Of a stretch of 64,000 nucleotides of DNA, positions 22,047 through 35,180 are shown piece by piece. A program made the position numbers and the translations under genes. Each line of letters begins with the position of its first letter. Within the stretch, counting starts at the first letter, position 1. The notes under the pieces were generated by a model that did no database searches, was not told the DNA's origin, and saw only the letters and a program-made list of their open reading frames with translations. Source of the stretch: Montifringilla adamsi (Eukaryota > Chordata > Aves > Passeriformes > Passeridae); the NCBI GenBank assembly GCA_017590115.1, contig JAGGNK010010337.1:3733679-3797678 (forward strand). Direction: 5' to 3'.

Positions 22047-22052
22047 AATAAA
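22047..22052 (+). terminator. KCNC1: Candidate distal poly(A) signal AATAAA
   Basis: A canonical hexamer followed directly by TGTTTGTCTTTTTAG, the most convincing GU/U-rich downstream element among the candidates. Confidence 0.55.
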
Positions 22053-22060
22053 TGTTTGTC

Positions 22061-25000
22061 TTTTTAGCTGATTAAATGAATTCAGTTTTTCTTACTTCTT
22101 CGGGCCCCGTCCTTCACTTGTTCATCACTGAGCCACACCAGTCCACCTGATCCGAAATGGAAAGAAATCCAGGTGTCCGAGTCACACTTGATTTGCCACA
22201 CAAAACATGCACCAGTAAGATCTGAGAAACACAATGGGATTAAGTTCCATTTTCAATGCTACAAATGACAATTATGGACTATGTGCCAAGAGCATTCTAG
22301 TTGCCTGAGCATTTTTGGTAAAGTACTTCTATAAAGGAAGGATACACACCTTTATTCTCATGTGAGGAACTTTAAAAGAGCTGTCAATCTTCTAGGCAAC
22401 TTACAGCATCTGCAACTACTGATGGGAATGGAAATGTAAAGGAATAGTATCCCTACGATCTGGAGGAAGTAGAGATTAAACCCAAAAAAAAAAAGAAAAA
22501 AAAACCAGAAGAAACACTCCTGGCTCTGGTAAGTGCTAAATTATACACAAAAAAACCCCAACTGCAGCTGGACCTTGTCGTCACAAAACTCTACTCCAAA
22601 AGAAAAACAAGGAAGACCTCAAACTGTGTTTTAGGAATAGAGGAAAGGCTGTACGTAATTAGAGAGATCCTTTGTAGCCCTTGATAGAGCATTATGTACT
22701 TGATTTCTGCTTTAGTTTCTCCTAAGAACTATTTTTCTCACACTATTTCTATGCCGTCATTCTCAGAAGATAAAATTCTTACCTCCAGAGGTAAGATGCA
22801 GATTCATCCAGGATTTGCTTAATGAACAACTTTTCCTCTTATAATGTATTAAGAATCCAGAAATAGATTTATCTGTCCCATTTTTTATTTAACACTAACT
22901 CAAGGGCCCAGTGCTAATTCTCCATTACTATAAGGAATACCAGCAATTCAGCCCTGTAAATCCCATGTAGGTCTTCACCTTCCACTGCACTTTGCATCTA
23001 TCTGAGCCTTAGAGAACAGGCTGGGTACAACTGTCATGCTGTGCTACATTTTACACTCCCCACTCTCGTTTTCATTTAGGTTCCCCTCTGCTCATTCTGA
23101 TTTGAGGTAACCATGTCTTCTGGGTGACTTCTATAAACCTTCAGAAACAGAATCATCCACTGCCCTTCAAGAGATGCTCTAAAGCTTAAGATCTGTTTGA
23201 CCCCAGAGTTCCCCTTGCACAACAGTGGCAGCTCTGACAACACAGGGTGAGAGGGAAACAAGAGAAGTGGAAAATCTCAGAAGCTGTTGCATTGAATCCT
23301 AAGGGAAATTTACCACATCATCCCAGCTGCCTTGCAGTTAAGGAGCTTTTGCTTGGGTATTATGATTAAAACATTAATTCCTTCAAGCTTGCCCCCTCTC
23401 GCTACAGGAGGTGCATGTCTTTATTAAAGCATTAAAACTATCCATGTGGGTAGATTCTGACTTGAGGCTTCAGTAATGCCACCAGCTACTTCTGAGTTCA
23501 TACTATTGCAAGTAAGAGCAGAGGTTGGTTTTGCAGTTCAATTATACTCTGCATGTTTCCTGCTGTAAAGGAACATCTGTGTTTCCTCCTCTGTAAACTC
23601 AGCTTTCAGCAGTGAGTTCTCAGCTCTAAGACCCAGTGCTGGCCCTTCATCTGAACCCACTGACAACTAATTAGTGGCTTATTACTTGCTAACCTATAAA
23701 GCTCAACCACACCTTCTACATATATAGCTTTTCCTCTGACCACATGAAGGTACTCATTTTTTCTGGACCCACCTGATGTGTCTTCACAACTGCAATTTTA
23801 GACAGAAGAAAATTCTGAGAAGAGGTTTCTGCTTTCTCACTCCACCAAAAAAAAAAACAAAAAAAAAAAACCCTAGCTAAAACTGCTGTGATAACAGTCA
23901 AGTGCAGCAGTCATTAATCTGGATAAAGTGATTTTTCATGTAAATTGCCTCCTCTCTCCTTAAAGTTTCAGGGCCAAAAAGAAAATACATCACTGAAACA
24001 AATGTCTGCTAGGACAAATGAGCCGACCAAAATGCAGAAGAGAGCAAGCAGGGCTAAGGCAAGAGCATTCAAAAAAGAACTGAGCACAGAGCTGCTTACA
24101 AAAAGGATATCCTGAAGATATTACCCTGCCAGTTTGCATATCCCTTTCATAGTTTCAAAACAAAGCAGCCTACTTTTCTGCTTTCCATATAAATCCTGGA
24201 AGGAACTTTGCCTCTGAGCTCACACGCAAACTACCTTCACTTCATGAAAACACGCTTAAATTATGTAGGTTATTTTTAAGTCACTCACTTACTTGAGTTT
24301 GGGCATAAAATACCTGTCTGTTCAGGACTCCCAACGCCTTTGCATTCATCTAGGACTATAAGTGCCCAATTTTTCTCCTAGGGAAATAAAAATGTTCATT
24401 TGCTATCAAGAACAATATTTGAATTCAAATTCAACAGAATGTTCAAAAGCAGGTCCAGAACTGCATCTCTCGACTTTCTTCATCTGACATGGCAAATGCT
24501 ATTTAACAAGATATCTTCCCTGTCTCAGCCTAGCAAAGCCAAGTTTTCAACTCTCAGCATTCACTTAAACATTTAAAAAAATTCATGCAAGTGCATAGGT
24601 CCAAACATCTCTAGGCACCAAATATTAAAAGTGCATGCTCCAAGGCTTCCCTCTTTTTTCCTGCTGCCCAAGCTAGAAATTCTTGGGCAGCAAAAGGCAA
24701 AATGTTACATTTGTGTTAGCTCAGCTGTCACTCTGAGGTACCTGCAGTGCCTCTGGACTCAAAGGGCTTAGCAGGGATGACACAGCCTGTGCAGAGGCTG
24801 CTGACTGTGAGTCACAGCAGCACAACAGCAGACAAGGCTTAAGACCAGGGAAAGCAGCTCAGTAGGGGCCACGCTTTGCTGGGGTGGCATCAGTGCAAGT
24901 GGGTGACCGGAGGAAAGGCACTAGCTCAGGAGGTGGGAAATGAGAAGGACTCAGGATGAGTTTGGAAAATGGGTTATGCAAGCAGGAGCAGTGGAAACAG

Positions 25001-28000
25001 CAATCAGCAGTGAGGGGGAAAGAAGAGCAAGGAGAGAGGGAAAGAATGGCAGTGAGATTAACTCAAAATAATCATCAAGAGCCACAAGCCTACAAGGCAG
25101 AGTCTTGGCCTGGGACTCAGGAAATGGGAATTTTGTTCTTGACTCCTCTGTGGACATGTTGGGTTACCTTGGTTGGGCCAATTTAATTTTTTGTGCATCA
25201 GCTTCTGTTTCTGTGACATGATGCTCTTTTTTAAGTGTTCTGATGTCAAAAGAGGAAAAGCCATATTTAAGAAGGAATAGTTATTATAATCCACTCAGAA
25301 TTAAGGCACCAGAGGAGAGAAGCATCTCTTCACTATTTGAAAGATGCCATATTTCCCTGTCTGCAGAAGAACACAATGCCCCTGTAGGAATCCCTTTTCT
25401 TTTGTACTTTAAAGCAGAGGATTATTATGGAAAATGATTAAGCACCCACACAGGTAAAACGACAGAGCATTTTCATTACTGATTGGCAACTCCTCTGCTG
25501 CCCTAATTTAGGTACCACATGTCTTCATGCATTCAAATCAGTAAAAACAAAACAAAAGCTAAACTCACTTGACATTTGCAGCCAAAAACTAAAGTCATGT
25601 CAGAACATTAAAAATCTCCCAATTCCTGACCTCACTTCTAAATCAAAAAAAAAGTAAAAGTGCAGTCTGCTAGCAAAGTGTTCACATACACTTAAAAGAA
25701 CTCTGGTGACCAGGGAGTACTGGAACAATATTGAATTGAAATTCTGAAACTCCACTTACAACTCTCAACCCCAAAACCTGAAGACAGAACTCCTCCCCAA
25801 GACTGCATAGTGTCTAGATAATTGGCTGGTCTACAGGCAAAGCAGCCTGGAAACAGATGAGGAAGTTGGAAATGAGCTGAGAGAGAGGCTAACCAACACA
25901 GAAATTGGACTTACACTCCACCCCCTACCAGCCTGCAAAGGTACATCTGGAAATGAGACAAAATCCAACATGTCACAAAACAAAAATGCCAGAGAAAATT
26001 TTGCAAAATAAATGTCACCCCTGAATTTTCTCCTGTTTCAGCCAGCTTTTATTCAGGAATAACTACTTTGTTGTTCTTGTTTCCAATCAAGCTGAAGAAT
26101 GTGTTCTCCCAATAGTCTAAATTTATGCTTCCTCACTCTCCCACAAGGAAACACGTGGTTCATCCAGGCCATGATTCAAATACAGAGACTATTTTCACTG
26201 CTGAATATTTTCAGTCACATACTCTATTTCAATGTTTTACAGAGGCACTGATGAGTAAAAACTGCTGCTGCATTAAAAGCAGGTGAATGCTGAGACAACT
26301 GACTGATGAACCTGAATGAAATGTGCAAATAGCTCAAGACTGTGCCTGACTTCAGTCCTTTAACATCTAAATGGGTTACAAAACAACAAGGGCTCTACAC
26401 ATGCAGTTCCTCCAAATTAACTTCAAAGGCACATATGATACAGACCTACATCTTCAGTTATGTTCACCCAGTAGAAGGCCATTTCCGTAAAAGCAAAGCA
26501 TTTAAATTCAAGGCTATTATTCTTGCTAACATAGAGCAAAACATGCAAGATCAGCATTTACTGGGAAATAAGAACAGCACAAAAGCTAAAGCAAAAGAAC
26601 AAAGCACGTACTACCTCTTTTTTGCACATGTATCAAGATATTCATATGTAAAAAGTTAAAGTGGCCAATTATTTTTGTGTCAGCTGGAGCTGTCAGCAAA
26701 TTCCATGTAACTGCCACTTTTCTACTGTGCACATTTTGAACCACAATCAAAACCACACAAGATGATTCTCAACCCCAGGCTGTATCCATTCCAAGCCTTT
26801 GGAATTCTCAGCTAGTAGCAAATAGCATAAGCAGGACTCAAATACTGTTAAAAAATTCTGGAGTCCTTTTCAAGAAAATACCTAGCTAAAAGAATAAGCC
26901 CAAGACTTACCATGCACCCTAAAAATATCCAAAATTGCTCAGAGTGACCAAGATCTGTCATCATCTTGATCTCTAACAGGGAAAAAGGAACTGGAAGTCC
27001 CAAAATTACTTAAGTCTTGTTTAAATCAGATCCAGAATTCATGGAATCAAATGGAAAAATTAGTAAGTATTTGGTTAAATGCTGGACTAGATCAGAGACC
27101 TGATCAAAATATTTCTGAGGCTGCAAGGTGAAGATGGATGTTGCAGTTTTTGCTGAGGAGAACTGGAATTCAAGATGTGCTGTGGATGAGAAAAAACCCA
27201 AACACTGCAGGTCAACAACTCACATTATAAATAAACAGTGGAAGAGGGAGAACAATAACATCCACGAAACAGAATAGTTTGTCTCTCATCTCACTCCCAC
27301 CACGCCGGCAGGCTGGAATGCTGTTATGCTGTGAGATTATTCAGTCCTCAGGAGCTGTATCTTGGCTCTGTCCTCCCCCTCCTTTTCCCTATGTTCTAGC
27401 TGACTGTATCAGGCTCTCTATTGCCATCCATTTAAATATTTTTCCATGGTCACCTTTCTCTTGTACATTCAAACTGATCTCCTTGATCAGTTGTCCATCC
27501 TCATCTCTAAGTCTCACGACTCAACACATGCCATAAAAAGCACAATCAAATGACTTTCTCCCACCCTCCCCACAATTTCTCCGTGCTCAAAACATGCAGC
27601 TGAGCAAAAGCTCCTGTCACTCATTTAGAAGTGACCTATGTGGTGATTGCAGATGGCAAGACTAGTCAGACAACAAAAGGACTGCCCACATGCAGACAGA
27701 GAAGTCAGTGTTGTATAAGGAGTGGTGACTGGGCAAAACATCTTCCATCTTTCAAATGAGCACACTTCAAATACAGAGCCTGGCACACTGAGCACAAAAG
27801 CATCAAGTAATTCAGAATGCCACACCAAGTCAAATAACATCAGTGACCACCACGTGGCCCAAACAAATCCCCCAAGGGACAGAAACTTCTGACACAACAC
27901 ACACATCCCACGAATGTTCTTTGAAATGGAAGAGGAGCATCTTGCGCAGGTGCACATGGAGATTGCATGAGTAACATCTGCAGATCGCTCAGGACTTCAA

Positions 28001-30448
28001 ATAACAAAAAGGCACACAACAGCTTTGTTCTCCTTCTCCCCCTCCGAAGGCCTGAAAGTTCTCTGGACTGAAGGTCAACAGTTCACAACTTGTTCTCCCT
28101 CATGAATGTCAGCTCACTGGCTGGTTTACTTATCTTCAGAAAACAGGAGGGAAGAGCAGCTGCACAGACACTTCCTTAACTTGTTCCAGTGTCTTTTTGT
28201 AAAAATATATATTATAAACTTTGTCAGTTTATTTCCAATTGAACCTGAATGCAGAATGCTTATGTAACAGGCTTCTTGCTTCATTTATCACAGAAGACCT
28301 GTAAAAGAACTCTATGAACCACAGCACACTGGGTCTGCATTTTGCCTTGCAGAGACTGACCTTCTCCGTGAGGATTATCAACAGGCAACAGTCATAAACT
28401 CTTAACATCAGCACAGAAAGTTGTCTTCTTCCACTTGATTAGGAACTTTTCACTGTGTGTTCCCTTCCTCACAGATAAAGCCATATCTGATTTTGTACAG
28501 TGCTTTATTCTGCAAACAAAGCCACTGACATACAAAACAGGGCATTCACTTCTGAAAGAATGAGCAGCAACTTGGTTTTGACATTCAGCCATGTACCTCC
28601 TACAATGAATTCTATTCACTCTCTGTACTACAGCAGCACCTAGAAGCCCTGACTGATGACAAAGCACTCACTACGTCAAGAAAAGTCATTACTTCCCAAA
28701 ATCTTCAAGCTATATAGGCACAACAAAGGAGAGAAAAACGCAGTTCTTGCCTTTCAAAGATGAAGATCAGATGCAGATATGAAACACCAGATCAGGACCA
28801 GGAACAAACTGACATACTCCTTTCTTTCTTCACCTTATCACCCCAAATCATTCTTTGTGTTCCAAAAGTGTGTTCACATTACAGGCATGAAAAATTGGAA
28901 ACAATCTCAAATACCAATTCACATTTATTTGTTACATAATTCGTTGGTCCCCTCTGCAATGAACCACAGCTACAGCACACACAGTCACAACATGTCCAGT
29001 CCAGTAAACCTCATGTAAGGCACATAATGGCTGTGATTAATCAAGGAACAGACATTTAGAGGAGATGATTACTGAAGCAAGAGAACATGTTTATTTGGTA
29101 CACAGATTTTGCAGAAATCACAAATAGAAACCTCAGACAGACTGTCAAAGAAAGCATGAGGAACTGTTCAGTGCATATAATAGAGAAGCTTTGGTATCCA
29201 GAAAGTGGGATTGAGAACAGTCAATAAGTATCAATTTAGATAATTAAAAGTGCAAGAGGTCACAGCCTGGAACAGTATATTGCCATGAAGAACCACAAAT
29301 AACTCATGGATTAAAAAAAAAATAGTTTGCAGTAGAAATCTTAATTCTACATATTTTGCAGAGGACCCATTTGATTATTCTTTTGGTATCTGTAATAGTT
29401 AAAATCAGCTTCATAGTCTGCTCAAGTTTCTCATCTGTTGAATAGAAAAATAAAATATTCTTGAAAGTGAAGGCAAGAACAGCTGTAAAACCAAGGGTGA
29501 AAAACCCCATGCAGTCCATGTTATCACCTTAATTCTTTCCCCTTCATGTGTAAGCTGATACATCATTAGAAGGTCTTCCTGTCCTATTTCCTAAGAGCCT
29601 TTCTCTGAGCATTTCATAATTCTGTAAGGCTTCCTCCTTGGCAAGCTTGCCTTAAAAATTAAACCACTGTTTAGCAACAGTAGGTCTCATTAAAAGGTGC
29701 ATTTACTACACAGTAGAATTCTCTATATTTAGAACTTGAAATCCATTAAATGCCAAAGCAAATATAAGTATTGTGGGTGATAAACATCCAGTTTAATGGC
29801 ATCCACAGTATTTGTGTGGAAAAAACAGTTTTATAAATAGCTTCCAAAATTTTGCTACTAATAGGCAAACACATCTCATTTTACACTTTTTCCTTTCTCC
29901 TACCAGAACAAGTGCTAGGCCTACGTTCTCTGCCAAACCCCCACCTGGAACCAGTGCTGTGGGCATGCTGTGAACAGCAACTCAGTTGGGCTGCTCAGCT
30001 GGGCTGAAAACAGAAGTGAGAACTAACCTGAAATTATCAGGAGCATTCTGGTCTACCTTTTAGGCTGGAGAACGTGTAAAATCTTTCTGGTTAGATTTTG
30101 ATGTCTTCCTATTCCAAGGCAGATGGAAACACAGGAGCTACTTTGGATCAAGCTGTCCTCAGCAGCTATGACTGACCAATGCCCTTTGATAGGAACCTTT
30201 TGATTGTTTTGAAAAGCTCTTAGAAGTTTTCCTTCCCTAAGCAGTAGCTTCAGAAACTTCAGGTTTTGTTTGCAAGTTAATGATAACTTATACAGGTCTG
30301 CAGCCCTGTAAATCTATAATAAACTGATTTCTGGCAGAGAACATAATCGATGAAAAATACTGCTCCTTTCACAGTTTAATCAAGACAAAGCTAGTTTAAA
30401 AGGGCCTCATTTTCCCCTTTTCCAAGCCTTCTACATTATATTGCTCCT
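22061..30448. other. Intergenic region between the convergent genes KCNC1 and SERGEF
   Basis: No conserved coding frame is recognised on either strand; frames are short and lack domains. A-rich tracts occur at about 22482-22504 and 23846-23871. A longer KCNC1 3' UTR or an unrecognised non-coding RNA could lie here, but the sequence gives no direct sign of either. Confidence 0.65.
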
Positions 30449-30454
30449 TTTATT
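30449..30454 (-). terminator. SERGEF: Candidate SERGEF poly(A) signal (AATAAA on the minus strand)
   Basis: TTTATT on the plus strand reads AATAAA on the minus strand, about 520 bases after the SERGEF stop. It is one of several possible hexamers further along, so assignment to SERGEF rests on distance. Confidence 0.4.
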
Positions 30455-30975
30455 TTAATCCTAATCTTCTTAAAAAGTGTGTATGCATCTAGTCACTTTC
30501 ACTGGCATTTCTCTGTGACACAATTTTCTGAGCTGCTGGGAGCTCACAACCGCAGTAGAAGTTGGCAGGTGAAACATTTCATGATGTAAAGATACAATAA
30601 CAAAAACCACCTTTCTCAGACCGTTTCTTCAGAGTGAATTTATACACCAGTAAGCCATTAAGCAGTTAGTTTCTTCCTCAAAGACTTCTCAGAAGAACAA
30701 GAAAATGTAAATTTGTCTTCAGTTGTATTGCATCAAGGCAGAACGTCTGTAATTCTATCCATGGGTAAGAAAGTCAATTCCTGTGGTAAGAACCCAGGAA
30801 ACCATTTTTAAAATATTACAGCTTTTTATGCATAGTCGTTCCTTTGGGATTTAGGAAAAATATCTGCAGTTTCCAACTACTGTGCTAATCATGGGCAGCT
30901 CCCCTGTAGTGCCTTTAAGCTACACAATCCAAAGGTATCCATCCCCATGTCGTTATGATTCCAGGTGTGCTGGGT

Positions 30976-31142
30976 CTAGTGAGGAGTTTGACAGAGGGCC
31001 ATGGAGTGTCCTGCCCCACATCCAATTAAGATCTGTTTTGCACAGCCAAGAGCTTTTACTGGCTTTGGGACACGAACGTTTGCTTCTGTGCCATCACCAC
31101 ACATCCCATGTTCATTCCATCCCCAAGAGAAGCACTGGCCAC
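30976..31142 (-). CDS. SERGEF: SERGEF last recognisable exon, RCC1-like repeat
   Basis: SERGEF (also called DelGEF, secretion-regulating guanine nucleotide exchange factor) is a seven-bladed RCC1-like propeller protein. In mammals it has been linked to secretion through the exocyst. The minus-strand acceptor is TTTCAG|GT (AG at 31143-31144), with a pyrimidine tract above it. The exon completes a Gly codon (phase 1), then reads GQCFSWGWNEHGMCGDGTEA. It continues to the Gly-Cys-Gly-Ala-Gly-His motif and ALCQTPH, with TAG at 30976-30978. The W-G-x-N-x-x-G-x-x-G-x-G spacing is typical of RCC1 blades. The match to the last blade of mammalian SERGEF is close, and so is the position downstream of KCNC1 in opposite orientation. 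The stop comes soon after ALCQ, so the disordered tail known in human, roughly 50 residues, is missing. Confidence 0.92.
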
Positions 31143-34063
31143 CTGAAAGAGAGGGCAGAAAATACAGAATAAACACCCCAGAAACACAACAGCTTTGGTT
31201 AGTTTTGAGGAGCAGATTTGTCAAGTAATTTTCTGTTTAGGTTCTAAGAAATTCTGCTAAGGTGGGAAAAATATTCTGGTTTTCTAGAAAATGTAAATAA
31301 ACCCAAATGACTGATTCTCCATCCTGTTCCATATTGTTAGCAACAGAAGAGAAATCAAAATAACAGAGACACTTGAAAATCACTCTGTAAATACATAGTT
31401 CTGTATTTATGCGGAGCCCACAGAAGTCTCTCTGCATTTTAAGAGCCTTCCCTGAAAGGATGTAGAATCTCTTTCAAGTTTCCCCTAGTAAGCAGAAGTA
31501 TGATAAATCAAGAGCAGTGGCTTTATTCATTCACAGCATGATCTGCAGGATTGGGGAACACAGAGCCACAGTTTAGCCACACTGCATTTCATTCCTAGCT
31601 TCAAGTTCACATGTCACCTTCTCCCTTTAAATACAAGTCTTCAACAGCTTGCCCTTCTCTTAATTATGCTACCTCTTCTGCTTGCTTTGACATCCTTTCA
31701 CTGCTTTTATTATTCTGATTTTCCCTTATTACTATTTATTTTTGTAATACGTACTCTTTCATATCCCGAATAACAATTCACGTATTATTGTTACCCCATA
31801 GTACACTTTATTGAAGCACAACATACAAATTTTGTTCTATAAATGGCTGGCATAATAAAAAACCCACTGAAACCTCTTAATTCTGAGCTACAAGTGCTAT
31901 TTCTTCCCTATTTTCTATTCTTTATTTGGCTGCCAGAGACTGTGTCTGTGACTTTCTGTACTAAAAAAAAAAGCCATCCTGCCATATAATCACATTTGTG
32001 ATGCCATTGTTATTTTTGAAAAGCAGCAGGTAATAACTGCAGGAAGTAGCATTCTGGATACCAAATAATGAGAAGAAAAATGCCAAAATTCACAAACTCT
32101 AATCCCAGTCACGATTTTACTTTTCAAAATTCGAAAGCAAATTATTGCAAAGCTAGCAGGGCCATTTCCCCAGCAAATCCTGTAGCATTTCACTGTCCTC
32201 TGCTCTCTTTCACATTATTAGTATATTGACATTCCCCTCTTCTGCAACAAAGTGTAAACATTACTGAAGCCAGATGTAACTAAGCAATGACATTTCATTT
32301 TACTGACAATCTTTAAGGCAATGGAACAAACAAAGCACCACCAGAACATCACAGTAGCCAAGGCACATCTCACCTGATACACAAGTTCTGTCCCTCGTAT
32401 CTCAGGAGGCACCAGAAGTTCTCATGATTGTGCACGTGCAATAATGACAGCCCAACCTACACCCCAAATGCACTCACGTGTGCTGCCAAAAGGTGCCAAA
32501 ATCTGAGTGGGCAACATATTCCATTTAAATATCAACAGAGTGTCCTACAGGTTAATGGAATTTTGCTTTTTGGTAAGGTTCCAGGTAAAAATGTTTCTCT
32601 AAATATCAAAAAGCAGGGAAAAAAGACACCTCAAGCCCATACTGGAGAAACATCTCAGACTAATCATTCCAGGAAGCTGCACCTAAGAAAAGACATCTTT
32701 TGGCACAGTTAATACGTGAGCCCTGCAGAATGAGCCAAGCTTACAAATGTAATGAAAAGAGAATGCAACATGTCTTAACTTAATTAGATCACTGTGGTAA
32801 CTTTTTGTAACTAGACACCAGCAATTACTACAACAATTTACATGCTTCTATGAAGACTCTACATCTGTTTAAAGGGTTTCTTGTTTCTTTTTTCATCCTG
32901 TCCCACCAGGACAAGAGAGAGGAAACCAGAAATTTTCTGGTCACTTTGTATTACAAACTGCTCAGTGGAACATTATTGGTATAATAAATAGCCAAAGAAA
33001 CAGTGTATTAGGACATTAACTTCTCAAATTGATAAACATATCCAGTGAAACATCTTTTGAAAAAACATAATAGAAAAATTTACAAGCTAGGAACCCCCCA
33101 AACAAGAACATCATTCCTAAAATAATGATTGTGGAGTCTTTTCCATACTTTACTTCAAGCATGTCAAAAGGCCACCAAAATAGATTTTTCTACATGATTG
33201 CAGTGATCTCTACAGTTACTGAAATGGGACAAGAGTGAAAACTGGCAAAAGAAAAATAGAAAGTAGGATTTATGAATGGTCTTACACAAAAATTCCTTGT
33301 CCATCCATGGAGAGCTGGCAGAAATCTGAAGGGCAGCTGACAGATATGGAATTACAGGCCACAAAAATATTTCTCATCACCATCAAGTCAGAATCAGGAA
33401 AGCCAAAAGGCAGAGAATTTTTGCTGTGCAAATGGAAGGTGTTAACTGTACCACATCTGCCTGTAGAAGATTCAGTGAAAGGTCTGTAGATAGAAATAGC
33501 CAAATGCTTGACTTGTGCCAGAGAAAGCAGAGTTTGCAGAAAACACACCAAGTCCGTTTTTTGGACAGTAACATGTTAACAAAACTTGGAGGAGGGCTGG
33601 GCAAAATGAGCAAAATGGTGAAATTGTCCAGGAGGGAACAAGTGATGTGAATCACTGGCACAGATGTCAAAGTCAGTGAAGACTGAAGGTAATAAAGCAT
33701 CTATTTCAAAAATTACATAAAAGGAATATCTGCAGAGTTAAAGGCAGACCCTAAGAAGAACTAATGGCTAGCCTCTGGACAAAGGGCATCATTTAATGGT
33801 TTTTTCCTTTTCCCATGTCCCCCTACCTTTTATTTTTTTTTCTTTTCTTCTTTTATTTCTGATTGCTTCTATTCCCCAGTTTATTGCTGATAAAAACATA
33901 GAACCAGTAGCCCTACATGCCTTCACAAGAAAATTCAGTTTCTATGTCTGTGCCAGACCTTCCCAGCATGGAAGAGCATTAGAATGATGTGTATTAGCAC
34001 ATCTACACATTTCTCCTAACAAAATTTAGACCAAGCGCTGTAGCATGTTCTCAAACCAAAGGA

Positions 34064-35180
34064 TTTGTGTTTGGTGAAGTGTGGGAAGATTACTCCATGT
34101 TACTGGTTAAGTGAAACCACATATAATGTTGCATTTACTCTTCTCTTTTAAAACGTAAGTACTCAAAGTACAAATCAAACCCAAAGAACTCACATGGCAG
34201 CACAGCAGAATCCCAAGAGAATTTCAGTTGCATTCACAGTCACTCTAATCAAAGTTTAGAGCAAGGCTATGCAGGATTTTCCCCAAAACATTAAATATAC
34301 AAGACAGGGGGACAACAAAATTCTGAGCAAATCTGTTTTGGTCAAACAACACAAGAAGGGGCTACTACTCTCCTTCTGTCTGCAATAATTATCCAGGCTT
34401 TTCTCAAGGTAACTGAAGAGACAACAGCAATCTAGAGGTTCATTAAACTGGAGAAAAGTAAGAAAAGAATTTCCAGGTAAAATAAAGCTGCATCAGATTA
34501 GAGAAACATAAGAATTTACAGTCGCTCCTTATTGCTGAGTGAACTCCCCAGATGGAAGAATAAATGATAGCAAATAAGGTGCTCTGGGTGAGATTCACTG
34601 CACTTAACTTCAGCCACCTAAAAAATCAAGCAACTTAGCTACAGATCATTATCCTCTGTATTTCTCAAAAGCCAATGGAGATATCTGCATCTCTCCAGCA
34701 GAGTGAGAGATTCATCTCATCCAAACACCGATGTGAAAATCAAGTCTGTCTCACTTTGGTGATGATAAAGGGAGACCAGGGGATTGTCCCAGCCTTGGCA
34801 TATCAGTTTTATGCAGCTGAAGACAGGTTATATTAAATCACATCTTCATAACTGGTCTGAAGGCAAAGCAAGGAAAACTGGAAACAAGGAAGCTGCAAAT
34901 ATCACTGCAGCCTAGCTTCAGGCTACAAACAATCTGCTTCTAAACCAGCCTGTGCCTTGGAGGCTTATCACTGAAATCTTTAAGAGCTCCTCTTTTCTGT
35001 TTCTCCTCTCCCATTCTTTCTACCAGCAAATAAACAGAAGTCAGCCTTACAGACAACCCAAGTATCTTGAAGTCAAGTTATTCAAGACAGAGCTTCACAT
35101 TTTAGGGAAATGTTAAAATGTTTTAGTACAGCTCTATTATATTGGCTCTGTGCTCTTAGTAAAACTCCACAATAATTCAA
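34064..35180. repeat. Tandem duplication, copy 1 (1,117 bp)
   Basis: This unit begins TTTGTGTTTGGTGAAGTG and ends CTCCACAATAATTCAA. It is followed head to tail, with no spacer, by a nearly identical copy. The content is unique non-coding sequence with no recognised gene or transposon. Confidence 0.97.

Larger units (their letters stand above)
20800..22060 (+). other. KCNC1: KCNC1 3' untranslated region
   Basis: This is non-coding sequence after the Kv3.1b stop. It includes A/T homopolymer tracts (about 20990-21020) and an A- and CA-rich stretch (about 21050-21100). AATAAA hexamers at 21733, 21835, 21919 and 22047 could end transcripts. The 3' limit is inferred from the last of these; a longer UTR cannot be excluded. 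Confidence 0.7.

Noticed and set aside
32377..32440. Minus-strand donor CAG|GTGAGA near 32376 as a possible SERGEF exon end
   Set aside because: The open frame before it does not resemble an RCC1 repeat, has a stop within about 90 bases, and lacks a convincing acceptor.
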